The notes under the pieces are model-generated. The model did no database searches. It saw only the letters and a list, made by a program, of their open reading frames with translations, and was not told the origin of the DNA. This document shows, piece after piece, positions 1-9,589 of a stretch of DNA of 26,465 nucleotides; position 1 is the stretch's first letter; each line of letters begins with the position of its first letter. Source of the DNA: a virus; the IMG/VR virus record IMGVR_UViG_3300013126_000207, positions 1 through 26,465 of that record, one strand, 5' to 3'. Made by a program: the position numbers and the translations under genes.

Positions 1-500
1 CTGGCTAGAGCGTTAGCTTCGGACACATCGGCTGCGCTAGCACTAGCTTGTGCGCTTGAAGCAGCAGCATTGATCGCTGCTATTAAAGCATCCGGCCCTA
101 TAGCCCCCGAGATTGTTGTCTTAACCGCGCGACTCAGTTGCTCAAAGGCTTGCTGTACCAGCATGGTAAGCTTATCGAAAGAACGCTCTTCCACGTCGGG
201 GCGGTAAGTCGAGAAGCTTACCGATTGCGTTGCAGCGATTTCGCGATAGGGGGTTATTTTGTACCCTGTCGCGTAGGTAGCTACCGTGGTAACGTCCCCG
301 CCGGGATTGTTGTTTTGGTCTGCGTTTAAGGTTACAGAGTAATCCGCACCTTGCGTAATCTCTACCTCAAAGCCTGTGCTATCTGTCAAGATCACATGCA
401 CGTCAGCTGCGGTAAACACTCGGAAGGTAAAAGGGAATACGGTCTGTGAACTGTTGCAGGAATACGGCCCTGCTTTAGCCTCGGTACTGGATACGGACAT
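1..500 (-). CDS. Tail fibre protein, N-terminal part (cut by window edge)
   Basis: The frame opens with ATG at 500 on the minus strand and stays open to the left edge, giving 166 residues of a longer protein. The N-terminus (MSVSSTEAKAGPYSCNSSQ, then FPFTFRVF) and the motif DKLTMLVQQAFEQLSRAVK near residues 125-143 match the virion-anchoring N-terminal domain of T7 gp17-type tail fibres. After that the chain becomes Ala/Ser-rich, as in the shaft that follows this domain. The receptor-binding tip lies outside the window. It follows the ejection-protein block, the usual place for a podovirus fibre gene. A Shine-Dalgarno AAAGGA lies 8 bases before the ATG, inside a hairpin loop. The family call is from recognition of this domain, not from a database search. 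Confidence 0.88.
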   Translation of the reverse strand, partial: MSVSSTEAKAGPYSCNSSQTVFPFTFRVFTAADVHVILTDSTGFEVEITQGADYSVTLNADQNNNPGGDVTTVATYATGYKITPYREIAATQSVSFSTYRPDVEERSFDKLTMLVQQAFEQLSRAVKTTISGAIGPDALIAAINAAASSAQASASAADVSEANALA

Positions 501-530
501 TAGCTCAATCCTTTGAAAGTTTGAGCTAAT
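499..530 (-). promoter_or_regulatory. Hairpin enclosing the ribosome binding site of the tail fibre gene
   Basis: ATTAGCTCAA and TTGAGCTAAT form a perfect 10-base-pair inverted repeat with a 12-base loop. In the minus-strand transcript the loop carries the AAAGGA ribosome binding site, and the 3' arm runs into the first two bases of the start codon. This would tune fibre translation. The inverted repeat is directly visible; the regulatory role is inferred. Confidence 0.5.
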
Positions 531-550
531 GTACCTTACAATTTTAAGTC

Positions 551-563
551 TATGCGCACCCTA
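551..563 (-). repeat. Conserved intergenic element, copy 1 (TAGGGTGCGCATA)
   Basis: Read on the minus strand, the element starts with the TAG stop codon of the 2231-residue ejection protein and continues GGTGCGCATAGAC, followed by an A/T-rich stretch. It lies about 50 bases before the tail fibre start codon. It is one of five similar copies in the leftward arm (others at 9577, 15378, 18552 and 20655). Promoter, regulator site or module joint are all possible. Confidence 0.6.
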
Positions 564-3500
564 GCGCTTGCTGTCAGGGCTAGCTGCACCACTAATCGTA
601 CCTCGTACAGCATCTAGCGTAGAGGTCGGCTCTATATCCCCTTGCCCCACGCCTGCAAGATAGCCTAGAGGCTTGTTCGCTGCGGTAACTGGTACGCCTG
701 TCAACATCGCAATCAGTGTTAAAGAGTCTTTAATCGCGCGGCTTGCGCTGCCATCATCCGCAATCGCTTTGTATATGCTATGAGGCGCGCGGCCTGCTGA
801 CTCTATCGCACCAATCGCCGGAGCTGAAGCTAAACGATCGTCGTATTGCTGCGGAGTAAATCCCGCCACGATACGAGTTGTTATAGGCCCTGCGATAGGC
901 ACCATGGCTGCGGTCGTGCGTAATGGCGCACCAAAAAAGAAACTAAGAAACTCGTCCAGGTAGCCGTCGTCCTCGTCATCATCCCCTCCACCACGCATCC
1001 CTTGCACGATAGCCTCAGCAACCCATGCGGGAACTAGGAACCCAGCGAACGCGATAAAGGTTAGTTGTCCTGCACCTTTCTTGATCCCGAACTCCTGTGT
1101 CACGTTAGCGACTGACGTGCCTAATACGTTAGCTTGCATATTGAAGTAACTGGCGAACTGCGTAAAGATACGCGCCCATGCGGGGCCAGTCTCATAGCGA
1201 GAAAGGTCTTCCGGTTTGATAGAGCCTTGAGTCTCACGCACTGTGCTATTAGCAAAGCGCACGGCATCTTTTTCGTTTAGGTTTTCTGCAAGTGCCTGGT
1301 TGTATGCGCCTGTCCAAGCAATCACATCGACAAAGTTCTGCGCGGCCTGCTGCATAAAGTAGGCGTGCTTGCTTGTCCAGGCTTTCGCTTCCTCGTACTT
1401 GGTCGGATTGATAAGCATATCCTCGATCTCGCTTCGTAGCTCGAAGCTCTGATCGCCTAGCCTGGTATTCATGAAAGTAGACGAGGCCGCCACGCTTTCG
1501 GCGGTCTGTGTCGGGTTCTTAATGTATTGCACGAACGCAGCTTTCAAGTGCGTAGGTTTGACTTTCAACGCAGCGATACTAAACCCCGTTAATTGTTGCA
1601 GTGTGTTAGTCACGTTAGCGAACATGGTTGCCATGCCTGCGCGTGATCGTGCAGCGCTAAAGAATTTATCCAGGGCCTTGCCTGCTGTACCTGTGCTCGG
1701 TGTCTGTACGATCTGCTTTGCTGCGCGATTAAGCCATGGCAATAGCATATCAGTATAGGCCACCGGATCGTAGCGGGTAAGCTTGCCGCCCATTGCTCGA
1801 AGTGTACGCATAACGTCCCGTACGTGAGTCTCCATGTGAGAGAACAAGAGCACTTTATCTATGTGCTGAGGTAATAGGCGAAGGTCTAAAGCTAGGGGGC
1901 GGTTGTACTCGACGCGAGATTTGGTGAAGCCTCGGCTCGCTGCGGGGAACATGAAAGCGTTACCTGCGTTCACGTCTTCTAGCGCCTGATTGATTACTGC
2001 GTCTTGCACCTCGAATGTATCGGTAAGTGCAGGAATGTACCCGCCACGATAGGTGCCGAAAGGAGTGGTAAAGCTTTCAGCACTGATTTCGTCAAAGTAC
2101 CGCCCGAAGACTTCGCGATGCGTTTTTTGCGCTAGAGGCTTGGTCTCTTCCAGTAGATCCCATACCCCCTGCACAAAGTCAAAGTGTGTTTTCGTCAGCT
2201 TGCCTTCATCTACCATACGAGCGATGAAGCTATCCCACTTGCTAGTATCTAGGCTCTTGTCTTCGCGTTCTACAGCCCACCCACGACCCAGTAGCAACTT
2301 GCGCTTGTTACTTGCGTTGCCTGTGTGGGCTATGGCATGGAGAAGCTCGCTCATGCCTGCGTCGCCTTTTGAATAGCCGAAGGTATAGCCGATCTCAGGC
2401 GCAGCGATGCGCCCAGGACGAAGGGAAGGTTCTACGCTTTTCAGCAAGTCGCGATAGGCGGATAGGTACTTGCGTACATCAATGCGGTATCGGTCTGCGG
2501 CCTCGGATACGGGGGTGAACACGTAGGCTCTAAAGCCGCCGGTTATCTTGCCTCCGTCCATGCGAGACACCCAAGACTCTACACGACGCAAGGCTGCACG
2601 CGCACCGAGCAGGACGCGGATCGCTTTCTCTTTCTCTGTGACTGCATGGCCTTCACCTGGTACTTTGTCCGGCATACCTAAAACATCAAGGCGTGCGCCT
2701 AGAGTTTCTACCACTTGTTCACGATCTACCAGCTTACCGTCAATCTCGACTTGTTTCTCGCGACGAGCCAAGTACCATAAGCTTTCTACTTGGTCGCTAA
2801 GTGCGCGCAGCTCGTCGACTGTTAAGTCTTTCATGTCTTTGGCGTTATCCTGCGCCTGCTGCACGTCCGCTTCGATTGCTGCATAAAGCTCAGGATCATA
2901 GGCTTTCACCGCCTCAAGGTATTTGCGCGGGTTTTGCCCACGGGCACCGATACCAAACTCAGCAAGAATGGCCTTCGTCGCGTTGACTAGATCCAGGTTA
3001 TGCGATCCTTTCAGATTATCAATCTTAGACGCTGCTATTTTTCTAAAGCGTTGTAACAATTTAGTAGCATCTGCTTGTGACTGGTATGCTTCACGGGTCG
3101 TGGCATGTTGTACCAGCTGATTGCGCTTCTGCGTGATCGCCATATCGCGGTCACCTTTGCGCATTGCCTCTTCCGCAAGTTTGCCCGCCTTGGCTGCATC
3201 TCTAGCAAACTTGTTCGGGCGTAAGTCTCTAACTTTAGTTTGTCCTATTTTCTGCTTAGCGTAATCTTTTGCCATGCGTGATAAGGTACGGGCTGAGCCT
3301 AGCGCCTTTTGCAAACCTGCTAGCTCAGTGGCGATTATCTTGGTGCGTACATCGTTATGGATCGCGGCGTCTGCCGCCTTCGCCACGGCTTCAGGTGTTG
3401 CAACTTCGCCATGCTGCTCAAGCATGCGCGTATCGGTAATGGCCTCGATCACATCCTTTATCGGAGGAGCGTCTATCAAGGCGCGTACAAGCTCGTCCCC

Positions 3501-6500
3501 TGAGGCAAAGCCGAACATATCCGCCACTAGATCCGGGTGCATACCGTCCTCGGCTAATGCACCGTATTGCCCATACCCTAGCTTCTGCCAGTTGATAGAG
3601 GGCTTAGCACTAAGCCTTGCGGTAATCTCTGCTGCGGTCAGTGTTTCGGTAGGGTACTCCGGCTTGTTCGGCAGCGACGACCATCTGAAAGTGTCATCTT
3701 TTATTTTCTGTACGCGATAGTTTTCCTTAGCGTTGACTAGCACTTCCCCTGCTAGCACTCTAGTCAGGGCATCTGAGTCGGTATCGTTAGTCGCATACAT
3801 CGCCTTGAGTGCGGGCAATGAGAGCTTAGATCCTTCTATTTTCGAGATTACGCCGTCGTTCTCAGTCTCGCCACGCTTCAGGAAGCGCAAAGCTTTGTAC
3901 ACTGGTTCGTCCTGTACTTCGGCAGCGACTATGGCACGGGTCTCTTTACGCAATGCGTTTGCATCCTTGTTGATGCGCTGCACGGTACGCTCGCGTAATC
4001 GAGACACCCAAGTCATATCCTTGAGGCTCTTAGCTTCCAGTGCTGTGATTGCATCCTGTGCGCTTTGCACCGACTCCCGAGCGTACTCATGGAAGGCTTC
4101 AGGTGTCATGCCTGCCTCTTCCGGTGAGTTGAATAAGAGCGACATATTGCGTGCTTGCCTGGCGTTGTCGATTTGATCTTGTGTTGCGATCATGCGATCG
4201 AACACTGCACGCACTTCAGGGTTAAGCGTTTCCCCCGCATTGGTGAGATAAGACATCATGTTACGGTAGACGTTAGAAAGCCATGCACGGAAGCGCTGGA
4301 ATATAGGTTGTAGTGCCAGGTTAGGCGCTTGACCTTCGAAGAGGTAAGCCTCGAACCCTTCGGCTAGTTTCTCATGGTGTGCGCGTTGTTGCTCGAAGCT
4401 AAGCGCGTGCCATGCGTCTAGCTGCTGCGTGAGTTCGCCTTGCAAACCGAACCAGTTAAAGACGGTTTGCATATCCTCAAGTATTTGGGTTTCTGCTTCA
4501 GTTGCGCCGCGCAGTGCGATCTGCTCTGCGAGTGCGATGTCCATTGCTAGGAATGAATGCCCAAGCTCATGTAAGAACGTCGAAAGGTCGGCGTTCTTGA
4601 GTAGGCTTATGGTGTTAGTGCTAGGAGAAAATCCCCCGCGAGTAGTGCTTAGTCGGGAAGATTCTTGGTTCTGTCTCTGAGGTTCTGCACTGACTCCTCC
4701 GCCATCTTCCGGAATATTTCCTTGAAGTTTGGAATATCCGCTCCGCGTGCCTTTGTAGACGGAGTCTGTGATTTCTCCTGTTTGGTATTGGTTGTCAAGT
4801 TCATTTTGTAACCTTTCAAGTAGATTATTATCCTCCACTATAGGTAAAGTTTCAAGGGGTACTATTTTTTGATTGCCTTTACCTAGCGAATTATCGACGG
4901 CGACAAATTCTACGCGAGGATCTTCACGGTATTTCTCTTGCAGTTTGCGGATAGTAGTAGACACCCCGATATGTGTATCTGCGTGCACTTGCAGCGGTAC
5001 AGTTCTACCCATTCGCATAGCCCTTGGAAGTGCCCCCATTACTAGGGCCTCTACCGGATCGCGATACGTATATTGAATACCTACGCTTCTACCGGAGGCT
5101 AAAGCCTGTTCTATCTTACTTACGGCGGAATCGTACGTATTCATATTTGTATCGTAGATGATGTCTGCGCTGTCAAATAAAGTTTTACCGTCCTCCAAGT
5201 GCAAAGATGTTGATTTACCTGCGCCCGTGCCCCCGGCAGTAAACAAGACGAAAGGTAGTCTTCCCTCTGCTACAGGTTGAGCGAGTTTTGCTTTATAAAG
5301 GTCTTTGATAAATTTACTTGCGGCCTCGTGAACATCGCCTGACCTGGATCTGTCTGCTCGATACTCAGGTGAAAGTTCTCGAGCTTCGTCCGTATTGAGA
5401 ATGCGTCCGCCATCTGTAGTGGATCTGCCTTCGCTGTCTTTTAAATTTGCATACTCATTCGTAGCAGCCGTGAAGTCTGCACTAATTTTATCTGCAAGGG
5501 CTTTGCCTATTCCGTTCTGGTTAAAGCTTTCCCCGGTGACGCTTTGCCCTGTGATCGTTAACGGGTTACGATTGAATAGTTCTGTTGGGGTAATCCCCAT
5601 TGCAGCTGCGCGCACGGCATAGTAACTGCTTGCCAGTGTCGCATAGGTATCGTTAACGCTCGGGCTAGTGTGGCCTGCCTGATTGAGCTGTGTTTTCAGC
5701 AAGCCCTTGACATCATTAGCTGACGCCTTGAAGTTCTCGTCCCCTTGTACCTTGCCGAGGCTTTGCTCTATCTGCTTGTTAAACTCTTCCTGGTACTGCT
5801 GCTGAAACACCTCAGACTCAGCGAACGTCATGCCGTCAGCATCTAGCTTGATGTGGTCGATTAGTTGCTGGTTGAAGTCTGATCCCGCGATCTGCGCTGC
5901 GTACTCGTCAAACGGTATGCGAATACTGCCGCCTGTCTGTAGTGCTTCCTCAAACTGCGTGGCGATAGCAGGCGAGACTTGCGCCAGTTGCTCAGCGACG
6001 CCACTTTGCGCCAAGACCTGAGCATCTACGTACACGTCTTGCACGGGGCCGTCTTCCAAGGCGCTTGCGACGAACTGCCGGAAGGTCTCAGGATCTCGCG
6101 CTTTCACCTGGCTATTTCGGCTTACCTCGTCCAGTTGTTGCAGAGTCTCACGGTGAACGGTTGCCTGCTCTGAGGCAATAACTCTATCCTTATCACGGCT
6201 TGCCAGTTGGTTTGCTACATGTAGACCACTGCCCATGAACAAAGTCGCTAGTGTGGTTTGTACGGCGATGTCAGGAATAGACTTAACGTAATCGCCCCAA
6301 GACACGTTAGGGTTTGCGATTGCGGTATCTACCGCGCCTTGCGCTATCTCTTCCGCAATCTCTGTAGGTACAGCGCGCTTTAAGTACCCTTTAACAAAAC
6401 TGCCTGCGGCCTCTTTGCCGAAGTTCTTAGCCACGAAAGCTAGCGGGTTGATGTCCGCGACCTCGATAGCCGACTGTATGCCAGCATTGGCGAAAGACTC

Positions 6501-7256
6501 TAACGGAGTACCGCCACGCATGCGGGTGTCTGCATAGGTGGTAGGCGCATACTGCGCTGTAGATATACCGACCCCCACTAATGGATTGCGTGTCACTATC
6601 GTGGCAGCGGTGGCGGGTAGCATCTTGCCTACACTATCCAAAGCACCAAAAGCCATGCGTCCTGCGTAGTTGTCTTCTAGGTTAGGGTCTTCGTACTTTG
6701 ATCGAGCAACGGCTCTTTGATATGCGGTCTTTGCGTCTTCCGTGGTGTTCTCCATGTTCATGAAGTTGCCTAAGAAGTCCGCGCCCGCAATGCGCATGCC
6801 TTGTCTTACCATTTCGGGCCATTGCTTTAGTTTGCTACCTAGCGCAATCGCCCAGTTATCCTGTTCCGGCGCCTGCAACCCGTTAGGGTCTTTAAGTTTT
6901 ACTTTGTCATATAAAGGCGGGTTTTGTGGCGGGTGCTGATACTTGGAAATAATTTTCTCGATGTCCGATAAATTCTCGGTGTCATCGTGCGCGATCGCTG
7001 CGAAGCTAGGCTCTTGCATCTGCTTCGCTAGTTTTGGGGAATTTTTTACGAGGTTATCCCAATAGAGTTGGTCTTGCTCTTCTTCTAGCTGCGGCAGGTT
7101 TTCTGCTGCAAGCAGGGCGTCCACTCCGGTAGCGCGGGACAACTTGATACCTTTTGCAGCGGTCTCCGGCTGAAAGGCTTTAGCTGTAGGCAGGGGGTTA
7201 ACTAAAGCTTCAGATCCCCCGTAGATTTCGTTTAGAACTTTAGGGTCGATAGCCAT
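561..7256 (-). CDS. Giant ejection / polyvalent internal virion protein with kinase-like and metallopeptidase-like domains
   Basis: A 2231-residue protein in the place of T7 gp16, the large internal core protein ejected with the DNA. Three regions stand out. Residues about 650-810 hold a P-loop, GGTGAGKS (675-682), followed by RDPVEALVMGALPRAMRMG, resembling zeta-toxin/UDP-sugar kinase folds. Residues 896-900 are HELGH, a zincin zinc-binding motif, with a Glu-rich segment (EGFEAYLFEG, from 966) placed where a third ligand would be. Residues about 2000-2045 (STVRETQGS, FTQFASYFN) resemble the conserved C-terminal domain of large phage polyvalent proteins. A hydrophobic helix lies at about 2065-2085, just before the acidic run GDDDEDD. 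The ATG overlaps the preceding stop by one base (TAATG), so translation is coupled. The virion role is inferred from position and size; the enzyme domains from motifs only. Confidence 0.85.
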   Translation of the reverse strand: MAIDPKVLNEIYGGSEALVNPLPTAKAFQPETAAKGIKLSRATGVDALLAAENLPQLEEEQDQLYWDNLVKNSPKLAKQMQEPSFAAIAHDDTENLSDIEKIISKYQHPPQNPPLYDKVKLKDPNGLQAPEQDNWAIALGSKLKQWPEMVRQGMRIAGADFLGNFMNMENTTEDAKTAYQRAVARSKYEDPNLEDNYAGRMAFGALDSVGKMLPATAATIVTRNPLVGVGISTAQYAPTTYADTRMRGGTPLESFANAGIQSAIEVADINPLAFVAKNFGKEAAGSFVKGYLKRAVPTEIAEEIAQGAVDTAIANPNVSWGDYVKSIPDIAVQTTLATLFMGSGLHVANQLASRDKDRVIASEQATVHRETLQQLDEVSRNSQVKARDPETFRQFVASALEDGPVQDVYVDAQVLAQSGVAEQLAQVSPAIATQFEEALQTGGSIRIPFDEYAAQIAGSDFNQQLIDHIKLDADGMTFAESEVFQQQYQEEFNKQIEQSLGKVQGDENFKASANDVKGLLKTQLNQAGHTSPSVNDTYATLASSYYAVRAAAMGITPTELFNRNPLTITGQSVTGESFNQNGIGKALADKISADFTAATNEYANLKDSEGRSTTDGGRILNTDEARELSPEYRADRSRSGDVHEAASKFIKDLYKAKLAQPVAEGRLPFVLFTAGGTGAGKSTSLHLEDGKTLFDSADIIYDTNMNTYDSAVSKIEQALASGRSVGIQYTYRDPVEALVMGALPRAMRMGRTVPLQVHADTHIGVSTTIRKLQEKYREDPRVEFVAVDNSLGKGNQKIVPLETLPIVEDNNLLERLQNELDNQYQTGEITDSVYKGTRSGYSKLQGNIPEDGGGVSAEPQRQNQESSRLSTTRGGFSPSTNTISLLKNADLSTFLHELGHSFLAMDIALAEQIALRGATEAETQILEDMQTVFNWFGLQGELTQQLDAWHALSFEQQRAHHEKLAEGFEAYLFEGQAPNLALQPIFQRFRAWLSNVYRNMMSYLTNAGETLNPEVRAVFDRMIATQDQIDNARQARNMSLLFNSPEEAGMTPEAFHEYARESVQSAQDAITALEAKSLKDMTWVSRLRERTVQRINKDANALRKETRAIVAAEVQDEPVYKALRFLKRGETENDGVISKIEGSKLSLPALKAMYATNDTDSDALTRVLAGEVLVNAKENYRVQKIKDDTFRWSSLPNKPEYPTETLTAAEITARLSAKPSINWQKLGYGQYGALAEDGMHPDLVADMFGFASGDELVRALIDAPPIKDVIEAITDTRMLEQHGEVATPEAVAKAADAAIHNDVRTKIIATELAGLQKALGSARTLSRMAKDYAKQKIGQTKVRDLRPNKFARDAAKAGKLAEEAMRKGDRDMAITQKRNQLVQHATTREAYQSQADATKLLQRFRKIAASKIDNLKGSHNLDLVNATKAILAEFGIGARGQNPRKYLEAVKAYDPELYAAIEADVQQAQDNAKDMKDLTVDELRALSDQVESLWYLARREKQVEIDGKLVDREQVVETLGARLDVLGMPDKVPGEGHAVTEKEKAIRVLLGARAALRRVESWVSRMDGGKITGGFRAYVFTPVSEAADRYRIDVRKYLSAYRDLLKSVEPSLRPGRIAAPEIGYTFGYSKGDAGMSELLHAIAHTGNASNKRKLLLGRGWAVEREDKSLDTSKWDSFIARMVDEGKLTKTHFDFVQGVWDLLEETKPLAQKTHREVFGRYFDEISAESFTTPFGTYRGGYIPALTDTFEVQDAVINQALEDVNAGNAFMFPAASRGFTKSRVEYNRPLALDLRLLPQHIDKVLLFSHMETHVRDVMRTLRAMGGKLTRYDPVAYTDMLLPWLNRAAKQIVQTPSTGTAGKALDKFFSAARSRAGMATMFANVTNTLQQLTGFSIAALKVKPTHLKAAFVQYIKNPTQTAESVAASSTFMNTRLGDQSFELRSEIEDMLINPTKYEEAKAWTSKHAYFMQQAAQNFVDVIAWTGAYNQALAENLNEKDAVRFANSTVRETQGSIKPEDLSRYETGPAWARIFTQFASYFNMQANVLGTSVANVTQEFGIKKGAGQLTFIAFAGFLVPAWVAEAIVQGMRGGGDDDEDDGYLDEFLSFFFGAPLRTTAAMVPIAGPITTRIVAGFTPQQYDDRLASAPAIGAIESAGRAPHSIYKAIADDGSASRAIKDSLTLIAMLTGVPVTAANKPLGYLAGVGQGDIEPTSTLDAVRGTISGAASPDSKR

Positions 7257-9016
7257 TATTTTTGTCCTGCTAGGTAGTATTCCTGAATTGATGTCTCGGT
7301 CGGCTCGATGCCGTTCTTGCGTAATGCGTTGCTGATTCTGGCACGAAGCGCTTGGGGTACGCGCACGGCAGTTGCGCTGCGGTCTTGAACGCCCGCAAAG
7401 TCCGCCTCGGTTCGGGTAAAGGCTTCACCATGCGCGATACCTAATACCGTACTTCTGTACTTCTTATCCACAAAGAGGTTATCTACCAGTTTCTTCACCT
7501 CAACCTGCGAAGCTTTCTCCCCGGCGCGTTCCTGATATTGTTGGAGGATTGGCTCTAATGTAGTGATAGCACGCGCTTTGATCTCTGCTTGCTTCTCTTT
7601 TTTAAGTTCAGAGAATGGCTTGCCATCCACTATCGCACCTTGTAAGCGGGACTCCAAGTAGCTTGCGCCAGTCTGCAACGTGGCTAGTTCGGGCGCGTTC
7701 TTAGGGTTACGGTACTTCTCTTGTAGAGATAGCACCTCGTTCACCGTCGCCGCGGATATTTTTTTCTCTTTGACTAACGGTAGCAAAGTCTCTTTAAGGT
7801 CTACGTTCTTGTACTTGTCCGGGTTGATGATGATGTCCTGCTTCACTAGCAAGTCGTTGATGGTCTTATCCATAGAGTCATTCGACATGGCCCGTGCGTG
7901 AGACTCTGCGCTGCGGGCTTCGCTTAGCATTTCGTCGTTATGTTGATCCACTGCCTGACTCGCTTTAAGATACAGCTCCGGCTGTGTTTTCAGCGGTGCG
8001 AGTAGTGCGGTCTTGGCGGCTGCGCCGATAGACCGCTTCGCGTTGATTGCGTCACCGATTGCGCTTTGCACGGGGGCGAGGGCTTTCTCCTCGATGTCCT
8101 TCTTGAACCTGTCCTCTGCACCTTGTTGGTCGCGAAGTTGTGCGATCACTTCTTTGCGCTTTTCGCCTGTGTAGTTTTCACGGGCGAATGCCTCAGCTTT
8201 TGCATAGTCGAGTTCACCCCCGCGCACTTTGGTCATGAGGTCGTCTGCTGCTTTTTGAGACTCTTGTAGGCGTCCGCCCAGCTCTAAGGCTTTCTCTATT
8301 TTCGCTTGATGATCGCCGAGGATAGTATTCTTGTGGCTATAGTAGTATGCCTTCGCCTCGTCGATTTTATCGTTCTGCTGAAGTGTTTCCAGTACCCCAA
8401 GGTGTAGCTTGGTGGTCTCGGTCTGTACCATTAGCGCTGCGGTCTGTGAGTCTTTACCCTGCGCTTGTGCTTGTGCGGTCACTGCTGCCGTGATACGTTT
8501 TAACGCTTCAGGAGCTGCGGCAGGGTCAGCGGCAGCACTATTGATTTGCGCAATGATGTTTGCCTTAGTCTCTTCCTCCACGGCCTTGCCGTTTTGTTCG
8601 GCGGCATGACTTCCAACGTACCCGCGAAAGCCCGGCATGTGCTTATCTGCGATTGCTTGCAATGCTTGTGCTATGCGGTTATTCGGTGCGTCTTTTACAT
8701 AGCGCGCCACCGTATCGCCGTAAAACTTGTCGGCTTCCTCAACCAAGCCCGAGGCGTTAAGCCCTTCGCGTTTTCTCGCTTGGATTTTAAAGTCGGTAAT
8801 TTCGGATAGGAAGTTAGCCTCGGCCTTGTTTGCGAGTGCGGTGTCTTCTTTGTCCTGGTACTGCTGCGCAACATCGCCTATCGCAGATAGCCCCTTGCCT
8901 ATGGTTTGCGCGTTTTGACTGTTATCGAATAGAGCAGGTGACGCGATACTTTGTTGTCGTGCGCCGGGTAATGCCTGCTCTTCTACTTGTTTGGTATAGA
9001 TCGGGATTGTTGCCAT
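7256..9016 (-). CDS. Internal virion / DNA ejection protein (T7 gp15-like position)
   Basis: A 586-residue, largely helical protein rich in Ala, Gln, Lys and Glu, with no signal peptide or membrane segment. It starts MATIPIYTKQVEEQALPGAR, a proline-containing N-terminus often seen in podovirus core proteins. The rest is long amphipathic helices, fitting a stacked internal core or trans-periplasmic channel subunit like T7 gp15. It sits between a gp14-like and a gp16-like gene and overlaps both by one base (TAATG), so the three should be made in linked amounts. The assignment rests mainly on gene order and protein character. A catalytic motif was not found. Confidence 0.75.
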   Translation of the reverse strand: MATIPIYTKQVEEQALPGARQQSIASPALFDNSQNAQTIGKGLSAIGDVAQQYQDKEDTALANKAEANFLSEITDFKIQARKREGLNASGLVEEADKFYGDTVARYVKDAPNNRIAQALQAIADKHMPGFRGYVGSHAAEQNGKAVEEETKANIIAQINSAAADPAAAPEALKRITAAVTAQAQAQGKDSQTAALMVQTETTKLHLGVLETLQQNDKIDEAKAYYYSHKNTILGDHQAKIEKALELGGRLQESQKAADDLMTKVRGGELDYAKAEAFARENYTGEKRKEVIAQLRDQQGAEDRFKKDIEEKALAPVQSAIGDAINAKRSIGAAAKTALLAPLKTQPELYLKASQAVDQHNDEMLSEARSAESHARAMSNDSMDKTINDLLVKQDIIINPDKYKNVDLKETLLPLVKEKKISAATVNEVLSLQEKYRNPKNAPELATLQTGASYLESRLQGAIVDGKPFSELKKEKQAEIKARAITTLEPILQQYQERAGEKASQVEVKKLVDNLFVDKKYRSTVLGIAHGEAFTRTEADFAGVQDRSATAVRVPQALRARISNALRKNGIEPTETSIQEYYLAGQK

Positions 9017-9522
9017 TACTTAATGCCTTTATAGGTGTTCCAGGCATCGGATACTTTAGGCGCACTGGTGAGTAGACTTCCGGCACCCGCTAGCCACGGG
9101 CTTTCGTTGTCCGCTTTCATTTGGTACAGCCCCGCGTTTGCTCGATCGTTATTGGCTTGCACTTTCGCTGCCCACACGTTCTTAGCCGTATTGTCTTTCA
9201 CGGTGAGGCTGTCTTGTTGGCTCAAGTATTCGGTATCAGTGAGGATGTTTAGCGCCGAGCCTTCGGATATGTCTATCCCGCGGCCTGCCAGCGTTGCGCG
9301 CTGGGTGCCCATGGTCTGCGCTGCGCGCCTGCGTTGGTCGATTAGGTCTTGCTCGCCACGGCGCGCGATGTCTTGCGCGTTCCATTCGGCGATTTTGGCG
9401 TTATTGTTGTTGACGGCTGCTTGATACTCGTACGCCGCTTTACTGTTAGAGCTTTGACTAAAAGCGCTATATGCGGTGAACGCCGCCCCCGCAACTTGCA
9501 TAATCAGCGGATCCATTGACAT
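9016..9522 (-). CDS. Internal virion protein (T7 gp14-like)
   Basis: A 168-residue protein starting MSMDPLIMQVAGAAFTAYSA, a short hydrophobic N-terminal helix, followed by a polar helical region. It contains QRATLAGRGIDISEGSAL, a segment typical of the small virion core proteins of T7-like and BPP-1-like phages. In T7 the equivalent enters the host outer membrane at the start of ejection; that role is carried over by analogy. It is first in a three-gene block that begins after a conserved intergenic element. Its stop overlaps the next ATG by one base. AAAGGGG precedes the start by about 9 bases. Confidence 0.8.
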   Translation of the reverse strand: MSMDPLIMQVAGAAFTAYSAFSQSSNSKAAYEYQAAVNNNNAKIAEWNAQDIARRGEQDLIDQRRRAAQTMGTQRATLAGRGIDISEGSALNILTDTEYLSQQDSLTVKDNTAKNVWAAKVQANNDRANAGLYQMKADNESPWLAGAGSLLTSAPKVSDAWNTYKGIK

Positions 9523-9576
9523 AGTTAGAACCCCTTTAAGAACGATAGCTTGAAGTCTAGCGTTGTTTCAAAAAGG

Positions 9577-9589
9577 TATGCGCACCCTA
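9577..9589 (-). repeat. Conserved intergenic element, copy 2 (TAGGGTGCGCATA)
   Basis: It begins with the stop codon of the tail nozzle gene and reads on as CCTTTTTGAAACAACGC. The next start codon, of the gp14-like gene, is 55 bases away. Its 13-base core is identical to copy 1, and the T-tract that follows resembles copy 3. Confidence 0.6.

Noticed and set aside
1-500. A diversity-generating retroelement as in phage BPP-1
   Set aside because: Relatives of this capsid type may carry one beyond the tail fibre, but the window ends inside the fibre N-terminus and shows no reverse transcriptase or template repeat.
3274-4176. Two plus-strand frames of about 148 residues opposite the giant ejection protein
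   Set aside because: Antisense shadows in a 6.7 kb gene; Ser/Ala-rich low-complexity products, no ribosome sites and no recognisable motif.
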